Part shown: piece after piece, positions 35,866 to 45,151 of the stretch
Numbering within the stretch: position 1 is the stretch's first letter
How the letters are laid out: each line of letters begins with the position of its first letter
From: Mycolicibacterium llatzerense
GTDB lineage: Bacteria > Actinomycetota > Actinomycetes > Mycobacteriales > Mycobacteriaceae
Reading direction: 5' to 3'
Assembly (NCBI RefSeq): GCF_000878195.1
Contig: NZ_JXST01000004.1
Coordinates: 62,001-126,000 of the forward strand
Length of the DNA: 64,000 nt
Translations under genes and position numbers: made by a program
Notes under the pieces: model-generated
The model's database searches: none
What the model was told of the DNA's origin: nothing
The model's input: the letters and a program-made list of their open reading frames with translations, nothing else

Positions 35866-37548
35866 TCAGCCCTTTCCTGCCACGTGGAGTGCCGCCAGGT
35901 ATCCGAAGGTCATGGCGGGGCCGATGGTCCCACCGGGGCCGGGGTAGGTGTGGCCCATCACCGGTCCGCTGGCGTTGCCCGACGCGTACAGGCCCTCGAT
36001 CACGGAGCCGTCCTCACGCAGCGCGCGGCCGTGGATGTCGGTGACGATGCCGCCCTTGGTGCCCAGGTCGCCGGGCACCATCTTGGCCGCATAGAACGGG
36101 CCGTGCTTGATCTCGCCCAGGTTCGGGTTCGGCTTGTTGGTGGGGTCGCCGTAGTAGCGGTCGTAGGCGCTGTTGCCACGGCCGAAGTCCTCGTCGACGC
36201 CGCCGCGGGCGAAACCGTTGAACCGCTCGATGGTCGCCTTGAGCTCGTCGACGGGCAGGTTGGTGAGCTCTGCCAATTCTTCGATGGTGTCGGCCTTGAC
36301 GACGACGCCGGCCTCGGTCCACTTCTTCGGAATGCGTTGTCCCGGTTGCAGACCCGCGAAGATGTAGCGGTTGCGGTACTGCTGGTCGAAGAGCAGCCAG
36401 GCCGGCACGTTCTCGCCGGGGCCATCGCCCTGGCCGTACTGGCCGCCGTACATGTGGTGGCACGCCTCGACATACGGCATGGATTCGTTCATGAACCGCT
36501 TGCCGCTCAGGTTCACGATGATCGAGCCGGGGGAGTTGCGCTCGGACAGCGCGAACCACGGGTTGTCGGGCAGCGGCACTGTCGGGCCCCACCACGCGTC
36601 TTCCATGATTTCCAGTGCCGCACCGAGCTTTTCGGCGGCCAGGATGCCGTCGCCGGTGTTGGCCTTGGCGCCAACGGTCCAGTCGGTGGTGATCGGCTGA
36701 CGCTGGTACTTGGTGCGCATCTCCTGGTTTTTCTCGAAGCCGCCGCTGCCCAGGATGACCGCCTTGCGGGCCCGGATCAGTTGCGGTTCAGCGCTTTCCG
36801 GCGCATTCGTGTCACGGACATAGATGCCCGCAACCCGGCCGTCCTCGTAGTAGAGGTCGGTCAGCGCGGTGTTGAGCTCGACGGGGACGCCGGCCTTCTG
36901 CAGGCCGATGCGCAGCGGCGCGATCAGGGCGCGGCCCATGCCGACCAGGTTCTTGCCCGTGATGCCGGCGAAGGTGGCGCGGATGCCGACCTTCAGGCTG
37001 CGCAGCACGCCGCGCGGGTGGCGCTTGAGCTGGTTGAGGCGGACGTAATCCTGTTGCATCACAACCATGTTCAGCGGCACCTTGCCGTACGCCGGCTCCA
37101 GGCCCTTCTCGTCGACCCCGAGCTTCTTGGCGTTGAACGGCTTGGGCTCGACGGACCGTCCGCCGGCGCGGCCGCCCTCGGTCTCCGGGTAGTAGTCGGA
37201 GTAGTTGGGCACCCAGCACAGCTTCAGTGGCGAGTTCTTGAGCACGAACGACAGCATCTCGGGGCCGCGCTGCAGATAGGTGTCGATCTTCTCTGCGGGC
37301 ACCACGTCGCCGACGATCTTGTGCAGGTAGGTGCGGGCCGCTTCCGGGGTGTCCTTGACCCCCGCACGCTGCAGAATCTCATTGTTCGGGATCCAGACGC
37401 CGCCACCTGACCGCGCAGTGGAACCTCCATAGTGTGGGGCCTTTTCAACGACTACTGTCGAAAGGCCCTGATGGGCTGCGGTGAGGGCGGCGACCATACC
37501 GGCTGCACCGCTGCCGACGACGACAACGTCGTACTCCTGTCCAGTCAT
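35866..37548 (-). CDS. kstD: KstD: 3-ketosteroid delta-1-dehydrogenase
   Basis: A 560-residue FAD enzyme, in the position of Rv3537. It desaturates C1-C2 of 3-ketosteroid ring A; together with 9-alpha-hydroxylation by KshA this opens ring B. The N-terminal FAD motif VVVGSGAAGMVAAL is followed by VVEKAPHYGGSTARSGGGVW. The C-terminal active-site loop YPGPGGTIGPAMTFG holds the conserved tyrosine/glycine pair of the family. ATG 37548 is chosen since the FAD motif follows directly; longer starts (37599, 37617) would translate through the KstR operator. No ribosome-binding site precedes the ATG, which points to a leaderless transcript. Confidence 0.96.
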   Translation of the reverse strand: MTGQEYDVVVVGSGAAGMVAALTAAHQGLSTVVVEKAPHYGGSTARSGGGVWIPNNEILQRAGVKDTPEAARTYLHKIVGDVVPAEKIDTYLQRGPEMLSFVLKNSPLKLCWVPNYSDYYPETEGGRAGGRSVEPKPFNAKKLGVDEKGLEPAYGKVPLNMVVMQQDYVRLNQLKRHPRGVLRSLKVGIRATFAGITGKNLVGMGRALIAPLRIGLQKAGVPVELNTALTDLYYEDGRVAGIYVRDTNAPESAEPQLIRARKAVILGSGGFEKNQEMRTKYQRQPITTDWTVGAKANTGDGILAAEKLGAALEIMEDAWWGPTVPLPDNPWFALSERNSPGSIIVNLSGKRFMNESMPYVEACHHMYGGQYGQGDGPGENVPAWLLFDQQYRNRYIFAGLQPGQRIPKKWTEAGVVVKADTIEELAELTNLPVDELKATIERFNGFARGGVDEDFGRGNSAYDRYYGDPTNKPNPNLGEIKHGPFYAAKMVPGDLGTKGGIVTDIHGRALREDGSVIEGLYASGNASGPVMGHTYPGPGGTIGPAMTFGYLAALHVAGKG

Positions 37549-37549
37549 G

Positions 37550-37563
37550 TAGAACACGTTATA
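37550..37563. promoter_or_regulatory. KstR operator, kstD-hsaE
   Basis: TAGAACACGTTATA matches TnnAACnnGTTnnA. It ends one base from the kstD ATG and 56 bases from the divergent hsaE start, so it should control both the MaoC-kstD and hsaEGF operons. Confidence 0.9.
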
Positions 37564-37619
37564 GAATTGCCCGGCCTGTGGACAACTGCGCCGGTCCATG
37601 AAGTTAGGGGAATTCACGA

Positions 37620-38405
37620 ATGCTGTCCGACAACGTGCGTGCCGAGCTCGCCGCCTCGCTGGCTCAAGCTGAGCGCAGCCGGGTCGCGATGTCGCCGATG
37701 ACCGACACGTACACCGACATCGACGTCGTCGACGCGTACGAGATTCAGCTGCTCAACATTCGTCAGCGTGTCGCAGAAGGTGCCCGCGTGGTGGGACACA
37801 AGGTTGGCCTGTCCAGCGAGGCCATGCAGAAAATGATGAATGTGGATGAACCCGATTACGGGCACCTCCTCGACGACATGCAGGTATTCGAGGACCAGCC
37901 CGTGCTGACCTCGAAGTACCTGTTGCCGCGGGTCGAGGTCGAGGTCGGGTTCGTGCTGGCCGACGATCTGCCCGGGGCCGGCTGCACCGAGGACGACGTG
38001 CTGGCCGCCACCGCTGCGTTCGCCCCGGCCATCGAGCTGATCGACACCCGCATCACCAACTGGCAGGTCAAGTTGTGCGACACCATCGCCGACAACGCGT
38101 CCTCGGCCGGCTGGGTACTGGGTAAGGAGCGGGTGTCCCCGAAGGACGTGGATATCACAGCCATTCCGGCCGTCCTGCGGTGCAACGGCGAGGTGCTCGG
38201 CGAGGGCCGCAGCGACGCGGTCCTCGGCAACCCGGTCACCGCGGTGGCGTGGCTGGCCCGCAAGGTCGACCAGTTCGGTGTGCGCCTGAAGGCCGGTGAC
38301 GTGGTGCTGCCCGGCGCCTGCATGCGGGCGTTCGATGCCAAGCCGGGCGACGACTTCGTCGCCGAATTCGCCGGATTGGGTTCCGTCCACCTGTCTTTCG
38401 CCTAA
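37620..38405 (+). CDS. hsaE: HsaE: 2-hydroxypentadienoate hydratase
   Basis: A 261-residue hydratase of the FAH/MhpD family, in the position of Rv3536c. It hydrates the 2-hydroxyhexa-2,4-dienoate fragment released from ring A by HsaD to 4-hydroxy-2-oxohexanoate. Metal-binding acidic motifs are seen: [27 protein letters not shown], and [15 protein letters not shown] 37620 has a GGGGAA purine stretch upstream. It is the first gene of hsaE-hsaG-hsaF and is divergent from kstD across the KstR box. The meta-cleavage enzymes HsaA-D themselves are not in this window. Confidence 0.95.
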   Translation: MLSDNVRAELAASLAQAERSRVAMSPMTDTYTDIDVVDAYEIQLLNIRQRVAEGARVVGHKVGLSSEAMQKMMNVDEPDYGHLLDDMQVFEDQPVLTSKYLLPRVEVEVGFVLADDLPGAGCTEDDVLAATAAFAPAIELIDTRITNWQVKLCDTIADNASSAGWVLGKERVSPKDVDITAIPAVLRCNGEVLGEGRSDAVLGNPVTAVAWLARKVDQFGVRLKAGDVVLPGACMRAFDAKPGDDFVAEFAGLGSVHLSFA

Positions 38406-38433
38406 TACCCAAAGTTTCAAAAGAGGAGTGAGC

Positions 38434-39351
38434 ATGCCGTCAAAAGCGAGCGTCGCGATCGTCGGCTCGGGAAACATCAGTACTGACCTGCTGTACAAGC
38501 TGCTGCGGTCGGACTGGCTCGAGCCGCGCTGGATGATCGGTATCGACCCGGAGAGCGAGGGCCTGGCCCGCGCCCGCAAGCTCGGGCTGGAGACCAGCGC
38601 CGAAGGCGCGGACTGGCTGCTGGCCCAGAGCGAGAAGCCGGACTTCATCTTCGAGGCCACCAGCGCCTACGTGCACAAGGCGTACGCGCCGCGGTACGAG
38701 GAAGCCGGCATCCGGGCCATCGACCTGACCCCGGCCGCCGTCGGCCCGGGCGTGATCCCGCCGGCCAACCTGCGGGCGCACCTGGATTCGATGAACGTCA
38801 ACATGGTCACCTGCGGTGGCCAGGCCACCATCCCGATGGTCTACGCGGTGGCCCGTGCCGTCGAGGCGCAGGGCGGCGTGCCCTACGCCGAGATCGTGGC
38901 GTCGGTGTCGTCGGCTTCGGCCGGCCCCGGCACCCGGGCCAACATCGATGAGTTCACCAAGACCACCAGCGCCGGTGTGCGCAACATCGGTGGGGCTCGC
39001 GACGGCAAGGCCATCATCATCCTGAACCCGGCCGATCCGCCAATGATCATGCGCGACACCATCTTCTGCGCCATCCCCGAAGATGCCGACCACGCCGCCA
39101 TCACCCAGTCGGTCAAGGACGTGGTCGCTGACGTGCAGACCTACGTGCCGGGCTACCGGCTGCTCAATGAGCCGCAGTTCGACGAGCCGTCGGTGGTCAA
39201 CGGCGGCCAGCACGTCGTCAGCATCTTCGTCGAGGTGGAGGGTGCCGGCGACTACCTGCCGACCTACGCTGGAAATCTGGACATCATGACCGCCGCGGCC
39301 ACCAAGGTGGGCGAAGAGATTGCCAAGGAAATCGTGGGAGCGAACGCATGA
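38434..39351 (+). CDS. hsaG: HsaG: acylating acetaldehyde/propanal dehydrogenase
   Basis: A 305-residue DmpF-type aldehyde dehydrogenase, in the position of Rv3535c. It oxidises propanal delivered by HsaF to propionyl-CoA with NAD. The Rossmann motif [12 protein letters not shown] is N-terminal and the catalytic nucleophile is Cys127 in [12 protein letters not shown]. The ATG at 38434 has an AGAGGAG site upstream and gives the standard length. It overlaps hsaF by four bases (ATGA), as expected for subunits that form one aldolase-dehydrogenase complex with internal channeling. Confidence 0.95.
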   Translation: MPSKASVAIVGSGNISTDLLYKLLRSDWLEPRWMIGIDPESEGLARARKLGLETSAEGADWLLAQSEKPDFIFEATSAYVHKAYAPRYEEAGIRAIDLTPAAVGPGVIPPANLRAHLDSMNVNMVTCGGQATIPMVYAVARAVEAQGGVPYAEIVASVSSASAGPGTRANIDEFTKTTSAGVRNIGGARDGKAIIILNPADPPMIMRDTIFCAIPEDADHAAITQSVKDVVADVQTYVPGYRLLNEPQFDEPSVVNGGQHVVSIFVEVEGAGDYLPTYAGNLDIMTAAATKVGEEIAKEIVGANA

Positions 39352-40412
39352 GCACCGCACTTGAACCCGGAGACATCTTCTTCGACGCCGCGTGGGACGT
39401 CCGGATGACGGACACCTCGCTGCGTGACGGCTCGCACCACAAACGCCACCAGTTCACCGGCGACGAGGTCCGCGCGATCGTCGGTGCGCTCGACAACGCC
39501 GGCGTTCCGGTCATCGAGGTCACGCACGGTGACGGGCTCGGTGGTTCGAGCTTCAACTACGGGTTCTCGAAGACCCCGGAGCAGGAACTCATCACCATCG
39601 CGGCCGAGACCGCGAAGACCGCGAAGATTGCCTTCCTGATGCTGCCGGGCGTCGGCACGAAGGAAGACATCCGCATCGCGCAGGGCAACGGCGGCTCGAT
39701 CTGCCGCATCGCCACCCACTGCACCGAGGCCGACGTCGCGATCCAGCACTTCGGCTTCGCCCGCGAGCTCGGTCTGGAGACCGTCGGCTTCCTGATGATG
39801 AGCCACACCATCTCCCCGGAGAAGCTGGCCGCGCAGGCCCGCATCATGGCCGACGCCGGCTGCCAGTGCATCTACGTGGTGGACTCCGCGGGCGCGCTGG
39901 TGCTCGAAGGTGTCGCCGACCGCGTGGCCGCACTGGTCGCCGAACTCGGCAACGACGCGCAGGTGGGTTTCCATGGACACGAGAATCTCGGTCTGGGCGT
40001 TGCCAATTCGGTCGAGGCCGTGCGTGCCGGGGCCAAGCAGATCGACGGCTCCTGCCGCCGGTTCGGCGCCGGTGCGGGTAACGCGCCGGTCGAGGCGCTG
40101 GTCGGGGTGTTCGACAAGATCGGCGTCAAGACCGGCATCGACTTCTTCGACATCGCCGACGCGGCCGAAGAGGTCGTCGCCCCGGCGATGCCGGCCGAGT
40201 GCCTGCTGGACCGCAACGCGCTGGTGATGGGGTACGCGGGCGTGTACTCCAGCTTCCTCAAGCACGCGGTGCGCCAGGGCGAGCGCTACGGCGTGCCCGC
40301 CCACGAGCTGCTGCTCCGCGTCGGCCAGCGCAAGCTGATCGGTGGCCAGGAGGACCAGCTGATCGACATCGCGCTCGAGATCCAGCGGGAGCGGGCCGAG
40401 GGCAAGGCCTGA
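39348..40412 (+). CDS. hsaF: HsaF: 4-hydroxy-2-oxoacid aldolase
   Basis: A 354-residue DmpG-type class II pyruvate aldolase, in the position of Rv3534c. It splits 4-hydroxy-2-oxohexanoate into pyruvate and propanal, which passes to HsaG. The N-terminal TIM-barrel motif [15 protein letters not shown] contains the Arg/Asp active-site pair (R26, D27), and GFHGHENLG carries the two metal-binding histidines. The C-terminal communication domain (about 285-354) is intact. It ends the KstR-controlled hsaEGF operon; a bidirectional terminator follows at 40427. Confidence 0.95.
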   Translation: MSTALEPGDIFFDAAWDVRMTDTSLRDGSHHKRHQFTGDEVRAIVGALDNAGVPVIEVTHGDGLGGSSFNYGFSKTPEQELITIAAETAKTAKIAFLMLPGVGTKEDIRIAQGNGGSICRIATHCTEADVAIQHFGFARELGLETVGFLMMSHTISPEKLAAQARIMADAGCQCIYVVDSAGALVLEGVADRVAALVAELGNDAQVGFHGHENLGLGVANSVEAVRAGAKQIDGSCRRFGAGAGNAPVEALVGVFDKIGVKTGIDFFDIADAAEEVVAPAMPAECLLDRNALVMGYAGVYSSFLKHAVRQGERYGVPAHELLLRVGQRKLIGGQEDQLIDIALEIQRERAEGKA

Positions 40413-40426
40413 CCGACCGAGACACG

Positions 40427-40464
40427 AAAACGCCGGCCGTCCCGAAAGGGGCGGCCGGCGTTTT
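40427..40464. terminator. Bidirectional terminator hsaF / WS/DGAT
   Basis: A 13-base perfect stem (AAAACGCCGGCCG and complement) with a 12-base loop lies between convergent stops at 40412 and 40476. The outer A- and T-runs serve both strands. Confidence 0.9.
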
Positions 40465-40475
40465 GCGTAGCCGGG

Positions 40476-41885
40476 TCAGCTGTTGACGGAGTCGGCCGCG
40501 GTCTCGCAGCGTGCGACCAGCTCGGCCAGCGCCGCCGGCAGGCGATCGGCGATGCCGTGCGGATCCTTGACCTGGTCGGTGCAGGTGAGCACGCAGATCT
40601 GCATGCCGCCTTGGTAGCTCCAGCCGGTGATGTTCATGCCCATCGGGAAGACCAGCGGGCCGGTCGAGATCAGCTTCTCGACCGGGGCGCCGCCGAAGTA
40701 CAGCGTCTGCTGCGGGCCGCGCATGTTCGACGCGATCATGCTGAACATCGGACGCTTCTTGACCTGCGCCCCGATGGTCGGCAGCACCCGCGAGTAGACC
40801 TTGAACAGCGGCCAGTACTCCATCCAGTCGTGCTGCAGCCAGGCATCGCGTTCGCTCTGCACCTCGCGGGCGGTGGCGGTGTTCGCCGCGATGGCCTTCA
40901 ACCGCTCCACCGGATCGGCGATGTTGGTGGCCAGTTCGACGTTCCAGCGGGCCACCTTGTTGCCCCAGCGGTCGCCGTCCTGGGGGCGCATCGACACCGG
41001 CACCACGGCGGTCATGGTGTCGTCGCCGACCGGGCCGCGCGAGGCCTGGTACTCGCGCAGGACGGTGCCGCACATGGCCAGGAAGACGTCGTTGACGCTG
41101 ACGCCGAACGCCTTCGTCACCCGCTTGATCTGGTCCATCTCGACGTTGACGAACGCGAATCCACGGTTGGCGGTCAGCGGCTCGTTGAACGGCAGAGCCG
41201 GCGGGATGAAGGCCTCGGCATAGCCGGGCTTGCCCGACTTCTGCCGGTCCTGGATGGTGCGGGTGACCTTGGCCGTACGTGCCACGACCTTCGGGAATTT
41301 GGTCAGCGACTTGACCTGCTGACGCGCCACCATCGGCAGCCATTCGGCGGCCGGCGGGCGGTGCTCGTCGGGCGCCGGGCGGGCCGACGGCTCGGGCAGC
41401 AGGTCGGCGGGGTCCTGGCTGTAGAACTGCTCGAGCAAATTCAGCGATGCCATGCCGTCGGCGACGGCGTGGTGGATCTTGAGCACGAGGGCGACGCGGC
41501 CGTCGGCCAGGCCGTCGATGTACCACATCTGCCACGCCGGGCGGCCCCGCTCGAGGGGCTCTTCGAAGAGTTTGGCGATCTCCGCGCCCAGCTCGCGGTC
41601 GGTGCCGGGAGCGGCGGCGGTGGCGCGCTTCATGTGGTAGTTCAGGTCGCCCCGGGGGCGGGTGACCCACCACGGCCGGCCGGCACCGAACCGCGGCGAC
41701 ATCAGTTGCCACTGCAGGGGCTCGACGCGGTCGACGAGTCCGGGCAATGCGGCCCGGACGGCCTCGAAGGTGATGGGTTCATGGCCCTGTGCGGGATCGA
41801 GCACGACGGCTTTGATGGTGTGCTGCGGCTGGACGGCACTTTCCCACGCCAGGAAGCTGTTGTCCTCGCCCGATAAACGTCGCAT
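40476..41885 (-). CDS. WS/DGAT acyltransferase, second paralogue
   Basis: A 469-residue wax ester synthase/diacylglycerol acyltransferase. The catalytic motif is HHAVADG at residues 138-144, and the SNMRGPQQTLYFGGAPV segment matches the family C-terminal signature. The N-terminus MRRLSGEDNSFLAWES is typical. It diverges strongly from the copy at 639-2171. It probably stores acyl groups as triacylglycerol or wax ester, useful when sterol degradation yields much propionyl- and acetyl-CoA; that link is inference. It is divergent from an SDR gene across a 185-base region that has no KstR box and no other recognised site. Confidence 0.92.
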   Translation of the reverse strand: MRRLSGEDNSFLAWESAVQPQHTIKAVVLDPAQGHEPITFEAVRAALPGLVDRVEPLQWQLMSPRFGAGRPWWVTRPRGDLNYHMKRATAAAPGTDRELGAEIAKLFEEPLERGRPAWQMWYIDGLADGRVALVLKIHHAVADGMASLNLLEQFYSQDPADLLPEPSARPAPDEHRPPAAEWLPMVARQQVKSLTKFPKVVARTAKVTRTIQDRQKSGKPGYAEAFIPPALPFNEPLTANRGFAFVNVEMDQIKRVTKAFGVSVNDVFLAMCGTVLREYQASRGPVGDDTMTAVVPVSMRPQDGDRWGNKVARWNVELATNIADPVERLKAIAANTATAREVQSERDAWLQHDWMEYWPLFKVYSRVLPTIGAQVKKRPMFSMIASNMRGPQQTLYFGGAPVEKLISTGPLVFPMGMNITGWSYQGGMQICVLTCTDQVKDPHGIADRLPAALAELVARCETAADSVNS

Positions 41886-42070
41886 ACATCACTATGAGGC
41901 CGAAAATGTGAGCCAGCGGACATGTTGTCTCGTTGATCGGGAACTACCTCTGAATTTCGGCTCGCACCCCATTTAGCGTGCTCACCATGAGCTGACTCGG
42001 CGTCGCGACGCGGAGCTGGAGGGGGCTTTGCCGGTCTGTGTCTGCACGCTTTTTTGAATGGAGTAGGGAT

Positions 42071-42868
42071 ATGCAACTGAGGAACAGCCGAGTTCTGGTC
42101 ACCGGTGCCAGCCGTGGTCTGGGCAAGAACATCGCGCAGGCGATGGCTCGCCGCGGCGCTGACGTCGCGCTGGTTGCCCGGAACGCTGACCAGCTCGAAG
42201 AGCTCGCCAAAGAGCTCGGCGGCAAGGCATATCCGACCGATCTGATGGACCCCGCGGCCGCCGAAGCGCTGATCGACCGCGTGGAGGCCGACGGCCCCAT
42301 CGATGTCATCATCAACAACGCCGGCGTCGACCGGGTCGGCCGCTTCTACGAGGCGTCGTCGCAGGATGTGCGAGACCTGTTGCAAGTCAACCTGATTGCG
42401 CCGATGGAGCTGTGTCGCCAGGTGATGCCGCTGATGATCAAGCGGGGCCGTGGCCACATCGTCAACGTGTCCTCGATGGGCGCCATCTCGACCGGACCGG
42501 GCGTCACCCTGTACGGCGCCTCCAAGGCCGGGCTCAGCCACTTCACCGCCGGCATCCGCTCCGAGCTGCGCCAGAAGCCGGTCAACACCACGCTGGTGCA
42601 GATCGGTGAGGTCAAGACCGACATGATCGACCACATCCGGTCGTTCGGGCCGGCCCGCCGCACCATCGAGCGGTCGCTCAAATTCCGGATGATCCCGCAG
42701 GAGCCGCTGGACGCCGACATGGTCGCCGAGGCCATCGCGGACGCGGTCGAGCACGAGAAGAAGCACGTCATCCTGCCCAAGCGGATCGCGGCGATGGCCT
42801 ACCTCACGGAGACCCCGCGCCGGGTTTCCGAGCTGATGCTCACCGGTATCGACCAGGACAGCGACTAG
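42071..42868 (+). CDS. SDR-family oxidoreductase, stop codon at an IS target site
   Basis: A 265-residue short-chain dehydrogenase with VTGASRGLGKNIAQAM, NNAGVDRVGRF, NVSSMGAISTGP and the catalytic LYGASKAGL. The C-terminal part (MIPQEPLDADMVAEAI, then VILPKRIAAM) is that of an extended, possibly membrane-associated SDR group acting on lipids. ATG 42071 is used: GAGTAGGG precedes it. The final TAG codon (42866-42868) lies inside the ACTAGT duplicated when the IS481-family element inserted, so the protein end is unchanged. The substrate is unknown. Confidence 0.9.
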   Translation: MQLRNSRVLVTGASRGLGKNIAQAMARRGADVALVARNADQLEELAKELGGKAYPTDLMDPAAAEALIDRVEADGPIDVIINNAGVDRVGRFYEASSQDVRDLLQVNLIAPMELCRQVMPLMIKRGRGHIVNVSSMGAISTGPGVTLYGASKAGLSHFTAGIRSELRQKPVNTTLVQIGEVKTDMIDHIRSFGPARRTIERSLKFRMIPQEPLDADMVAEAIADAVEHEKKHVILPKRIAAMAYLTETPRRVSELMLTGIDQDSD

Positions 42869-43992
42869 TTGTGATGTCCGGGGAGGTTGTACCTCTGGTT
42901 ATCGGTGAGCCTGTGTGACAGGGAAGGCCTCCGGTTGTGAAGTGGAGCTGTCTAGGAACCGCTTCACCAACCAGGAGGCCTTCGTGTCCCACGCTAACGC
43001 TGCTCTGACTCCGCGCGCTCGATTGAGACTCGCCCTGCTTGTCGTCGAGTCCGGCTGGACCTATGCGGCAGCGGCTAAGATGTTCATGGTCGCCCCGCGA
43101 ACCGCCAAGAAGTGGGCCGACCGCTACCGCGCCGAGGGTGAGGACGGTATGGCCGACCGCAGTTCGCGGCCACTTGTCAGCCCCACCCGGACTGCGCCCC
43201 AGGTGGTGCGCCAGATTGTGGGTCTGCGGTGGCGACACCGGTACGGGCCTGTGCAGATCTCGGGACGCCTGGGCGTGCCGGCCTCGACGGTGCACGCGGT
43301 GCTGACCCGGTGTCGGATCAACCGCCTTTCTCACATCGACCGGGTTACCGGGGAGCCGCTGCGCCGCTACGAGCATCCTCATCCCGGCGCGTTGATCCAC
43401 GTCGATGTCACTAAGTTCGGCAACATTCCCGATGGCGGCGGCCACCGATTCGTGGGCCGAGCACAAAGCAAGCGCAACGCGATCCAGACGGCCATCCGCA
43501 CCGGCAACCGCGGTGACAGCACCGAGAACTGGCGTCCCAAGACCGGAACGGCGTTCGTGCACACCGTCATTGACGACCACTCGCGGGTCGCCTACGCCGA
43601 GATCTGCACCGACGAAAAGGCTGCCACCGCGGTCGCTGTGTTTCACCGCGCGGTCGCATGGTTCGCCGAGCGAGGCGTCACCGTAGAGCGCGTTCTATCC
43701 GACAACGGGGCCGCCTACAGGTCTTGCGCGTGGCGCGACGCCTGCGCCCAATTGCAGATCACGCCGAAGAAGACGCGCCCGTACCGGCCTCAGACCAACG
43801 GAAAGATTGAGCGATTCCATCGCACTCTGGCCGACGGCTGGGCCTACGCCCGGCTCTATGAGTCGACCGAACAACGCAACACGGCCCTACCGGGCTGGCT
43901 GCATTTCTACAATCACCACCGAGCCCACTCCGCCATCGGAGGCCAGCCACCAGTCACCCGACTGACCAACCTCCCCGGACATCACAACTAGT
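42864..43992. mobile_element. IS481-family insertion sequence with 6-bp target duplication
   Basis: The element runs 42870-43986 (1117 bases). Its ends are perfect 20-base inverted repeats (42870-42889 and 43967-43986) starting TGTGATGTCCGG. Flanks are identical ACTAGT hexamers (42864-42869, 43987-43992), matching the NCTAGN target preference and 6-bp duplication known for IS481. One transposase gene occupies it. The undamaged duplication and perfect terminal repeats suggest recent arrival. It inserted exactly at the stop codon of the upstream SDR without changing the protein. Confidence 0.95.
42984..43991 (+). CDS. IS481-family DDE transposase
   Basis: A 335-residue transposase. It has an N-terminal helix-turn-helix (VVESGWTYAAAAKMF, then APRTAKKWADRYR) and an rve-type catalytic core with the DDE residues in HVDVTKFG, LSDNGAAY and GKIERFHRTL. 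GTG 42984 follows an excellent AGGAGG site. The reading frame runs past the right end of the element (43986): the AAC codon starts on its last base, and the stop TAG (43989-43991) is supplied by the duplicated CTAG target. The gene is otherwise intact, with no frameshift, so the element may be active. Confidence 0.95.
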   Translation: MSHANAALTPRARLRLALLVVESGWTYAAAAKMFMVAPRTAKKWADRYRAEGEDGMADRSSRPLVSPTRTAPQVVRQIVGLRWRHRYGPVQISGRLGVPASTVHAVLTRCRINRLSHIDRVTGEPLRRYEHPHPGALIHVDVTKFGNIPDGGGHRFVGRAQSKRNAIQTAIRTGNRGDSTENWRPKTGTAFVHTVIDDHSRVAYAEICTDEKAATAVAVFHRAVAWFAERGVTVERVLSDNGAAYRSCAWRDACAQLQITPKKTRPYRPQTNGKIERFHRTLADGWAYARLYESTEQRNTALPGWLHFYNHHRAHSAIGGQPPVTRLTNLPGHHN

Positions 43993-44016
43993 CATGGGTG
44001 GCGGGCGGGAGGCCCA

Positions 44017-44112
44017 GTGGACCTGACCGGCAAGGTCGCGATCATCACGGGCGCGGATCTGGCGGTCGACGGCGGCGCGAGCGCGGGCCGCATCCCGGTC
44101 GTCCCGACGTAA
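44017..44112 (+). pseudogene. Collapsed SDR gene: N-terminus joined to C-terminus
   Basis: A 31-codon frame reads VDLTGKVAIITG and then ADLAVDGGASAG with a short tail. The first part is the classical SDR N-terminus up to the nucleotide-binding TGA; the second is the SDR C-terminus that normally follows (Y/F)ITGA. About 220 residues between the two ITGA motifs are missing, as if recombination between the two similar coding stretches deleted the middle. A GGGAGG site remains upstream. The product would have no catalytic residues. It lies directly right of the IS copy. Confidence 0.75.
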
Positions 44113-44149
44113 CGAGCGACTTGTCAGACTTCCCCGGCAAGATGGGCGC

Positions 44150-45151
44150 ATGGCCGGGGACGAATCAACGCTGGCGCCCGAGCGCCGACGGCGGGCCGGG
44201 TCGATGGAGCTGTTGCTCGTCGGCCTCGCCGGTCTGGCGCTGTCGGGTTCCTGGGTCAGCGGCCTACTGACCGACCACGCCCGCCTGGCCACCGCGGCCA
44301 CGGTGTTCTGTGGGGTTTTCGTGCAGGCCCTGCCGTTCCTGGTGCTGGGCGTCATCGTCAGCGGCCTGGTGGCTGCGTATCTCACCCCGGAACGGCTGGC
44401 TCGCCTGCTGCCGCGCCGGCCCGCGCTCGCCGTGGCGGTGGCGGGTGTCGGCGGCGCCGCGCTGCCGGGATGTGAATGCGGGTCGGTGCCCGTGGCGCGC
44501 CGGCTGTTCAGCGGCGAGACGGCCGGGGCCGCCCTGACCTTCATGCTGTCGGCACCGGCGATCAACCCCGTGGTGCTGGTGGCGACAGCGGTCGCGTTTC
44601 CCGGCCAGCCGCAGATGGTGGTGGCCCGCTGCGTGGCGTCGCTGCTGACCGCCGTGGTGATGGGCCTGTTGTGGCAGCGCTGGGGCCGCGCCGAATGGGT
44701 GACCCGCACCCTGCCCACCCACCACGACGAGGGCGCGTCCCGATTCACCGTGTTCACCGAGGCGGCCCGGCACGACTTCCTGCAGTCCGCGGCCTACCTG
44801 GTGATCGGCGCCGGTGCGGCGGCCGTGCTGCGGGCGGCGGTGCCGCCGTGGGTGTTCGAGCATGTCGCCGGCAACCTGGCAGTCGGTGTGGTGACCATGG
44901 CGCTATTGGCCGTGGTGCTGGCGCTGTGCTCCGAGGCCGACGCGTTCGTTGCGGCCAGCCTCACCATGGTCCCCCTGGTGCCGCGACTGGTGTTCCTGGT
45001 GGTCGGTCCGGCGGTGGACGTCAAGCTGTTTGCGATGCAGGCCGGCGTGTTCGGCCGGCCGTTCGCGGTGCGATTCGCACCCGTGACCCTGGTGGTGGCC
45101 GCGGTGTGCGCCACGGCCGTCGGGCTGCTGGTGCTCGGGGACGTGCGATGA
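44150..45151 (+). CDS. Two-component permease, DUF318/YraQ-like subunit
   Basis: A 333-residue polytopic membrane protein of the DUF318/ArsP superfamily. Two halves of about four helices each flank a hydrophilic loop (about 175-205). The family motif is PGCECGSVPVARRL (about residues 103-116), with a cysteine pair that may interact with the substrate, and LSAPAINPVVLVAT follows. ATG 44150 is the likely start; M19 is also possible. It overlaps the TIGR03943 gene by four bases (ATGA), and such pairs are known together, like YcgR/YcgQ of Bacillus. The transported species is not established; metal or metalloid efflux is a guess. Confidence 0.85.
   Translation: MAGDESTLAPERRRRAGSMELLLVGLAGLALSGSWVSGLLTDHARLATAATVFCGVFVQALPFLVLGVIVSGLVAAYLTPERLARLLPRRPALAVAVAGVGGAALPGCECGSVPVARRLFSGETAGAALTFMLSAPAINPVVLVATAVAFPGQPQMVVARCVASLLTAVVMGLLWQRWGRAEWVTRTLPTHHDEGASRFTVFTEAARHDFLQSAAYLVIGAGAAAVLRAAVPPWVFEHVAGNLAVGVVTMALLAVVLALCSEADAFVAASLTMVPLVPRLVFLVVGPAVDVKLFAMQAGVFGRPFAVRFAPVTLVVAAVCATAVGLLVLGDVR

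Noticed and set aside
41886..42070. Possible KstR box between WS/DGAT and the SDR
   Set aside because: No sequence fitting TnnAACnnGTTnnA was found there; the region shows nothing beyond likely promoters.
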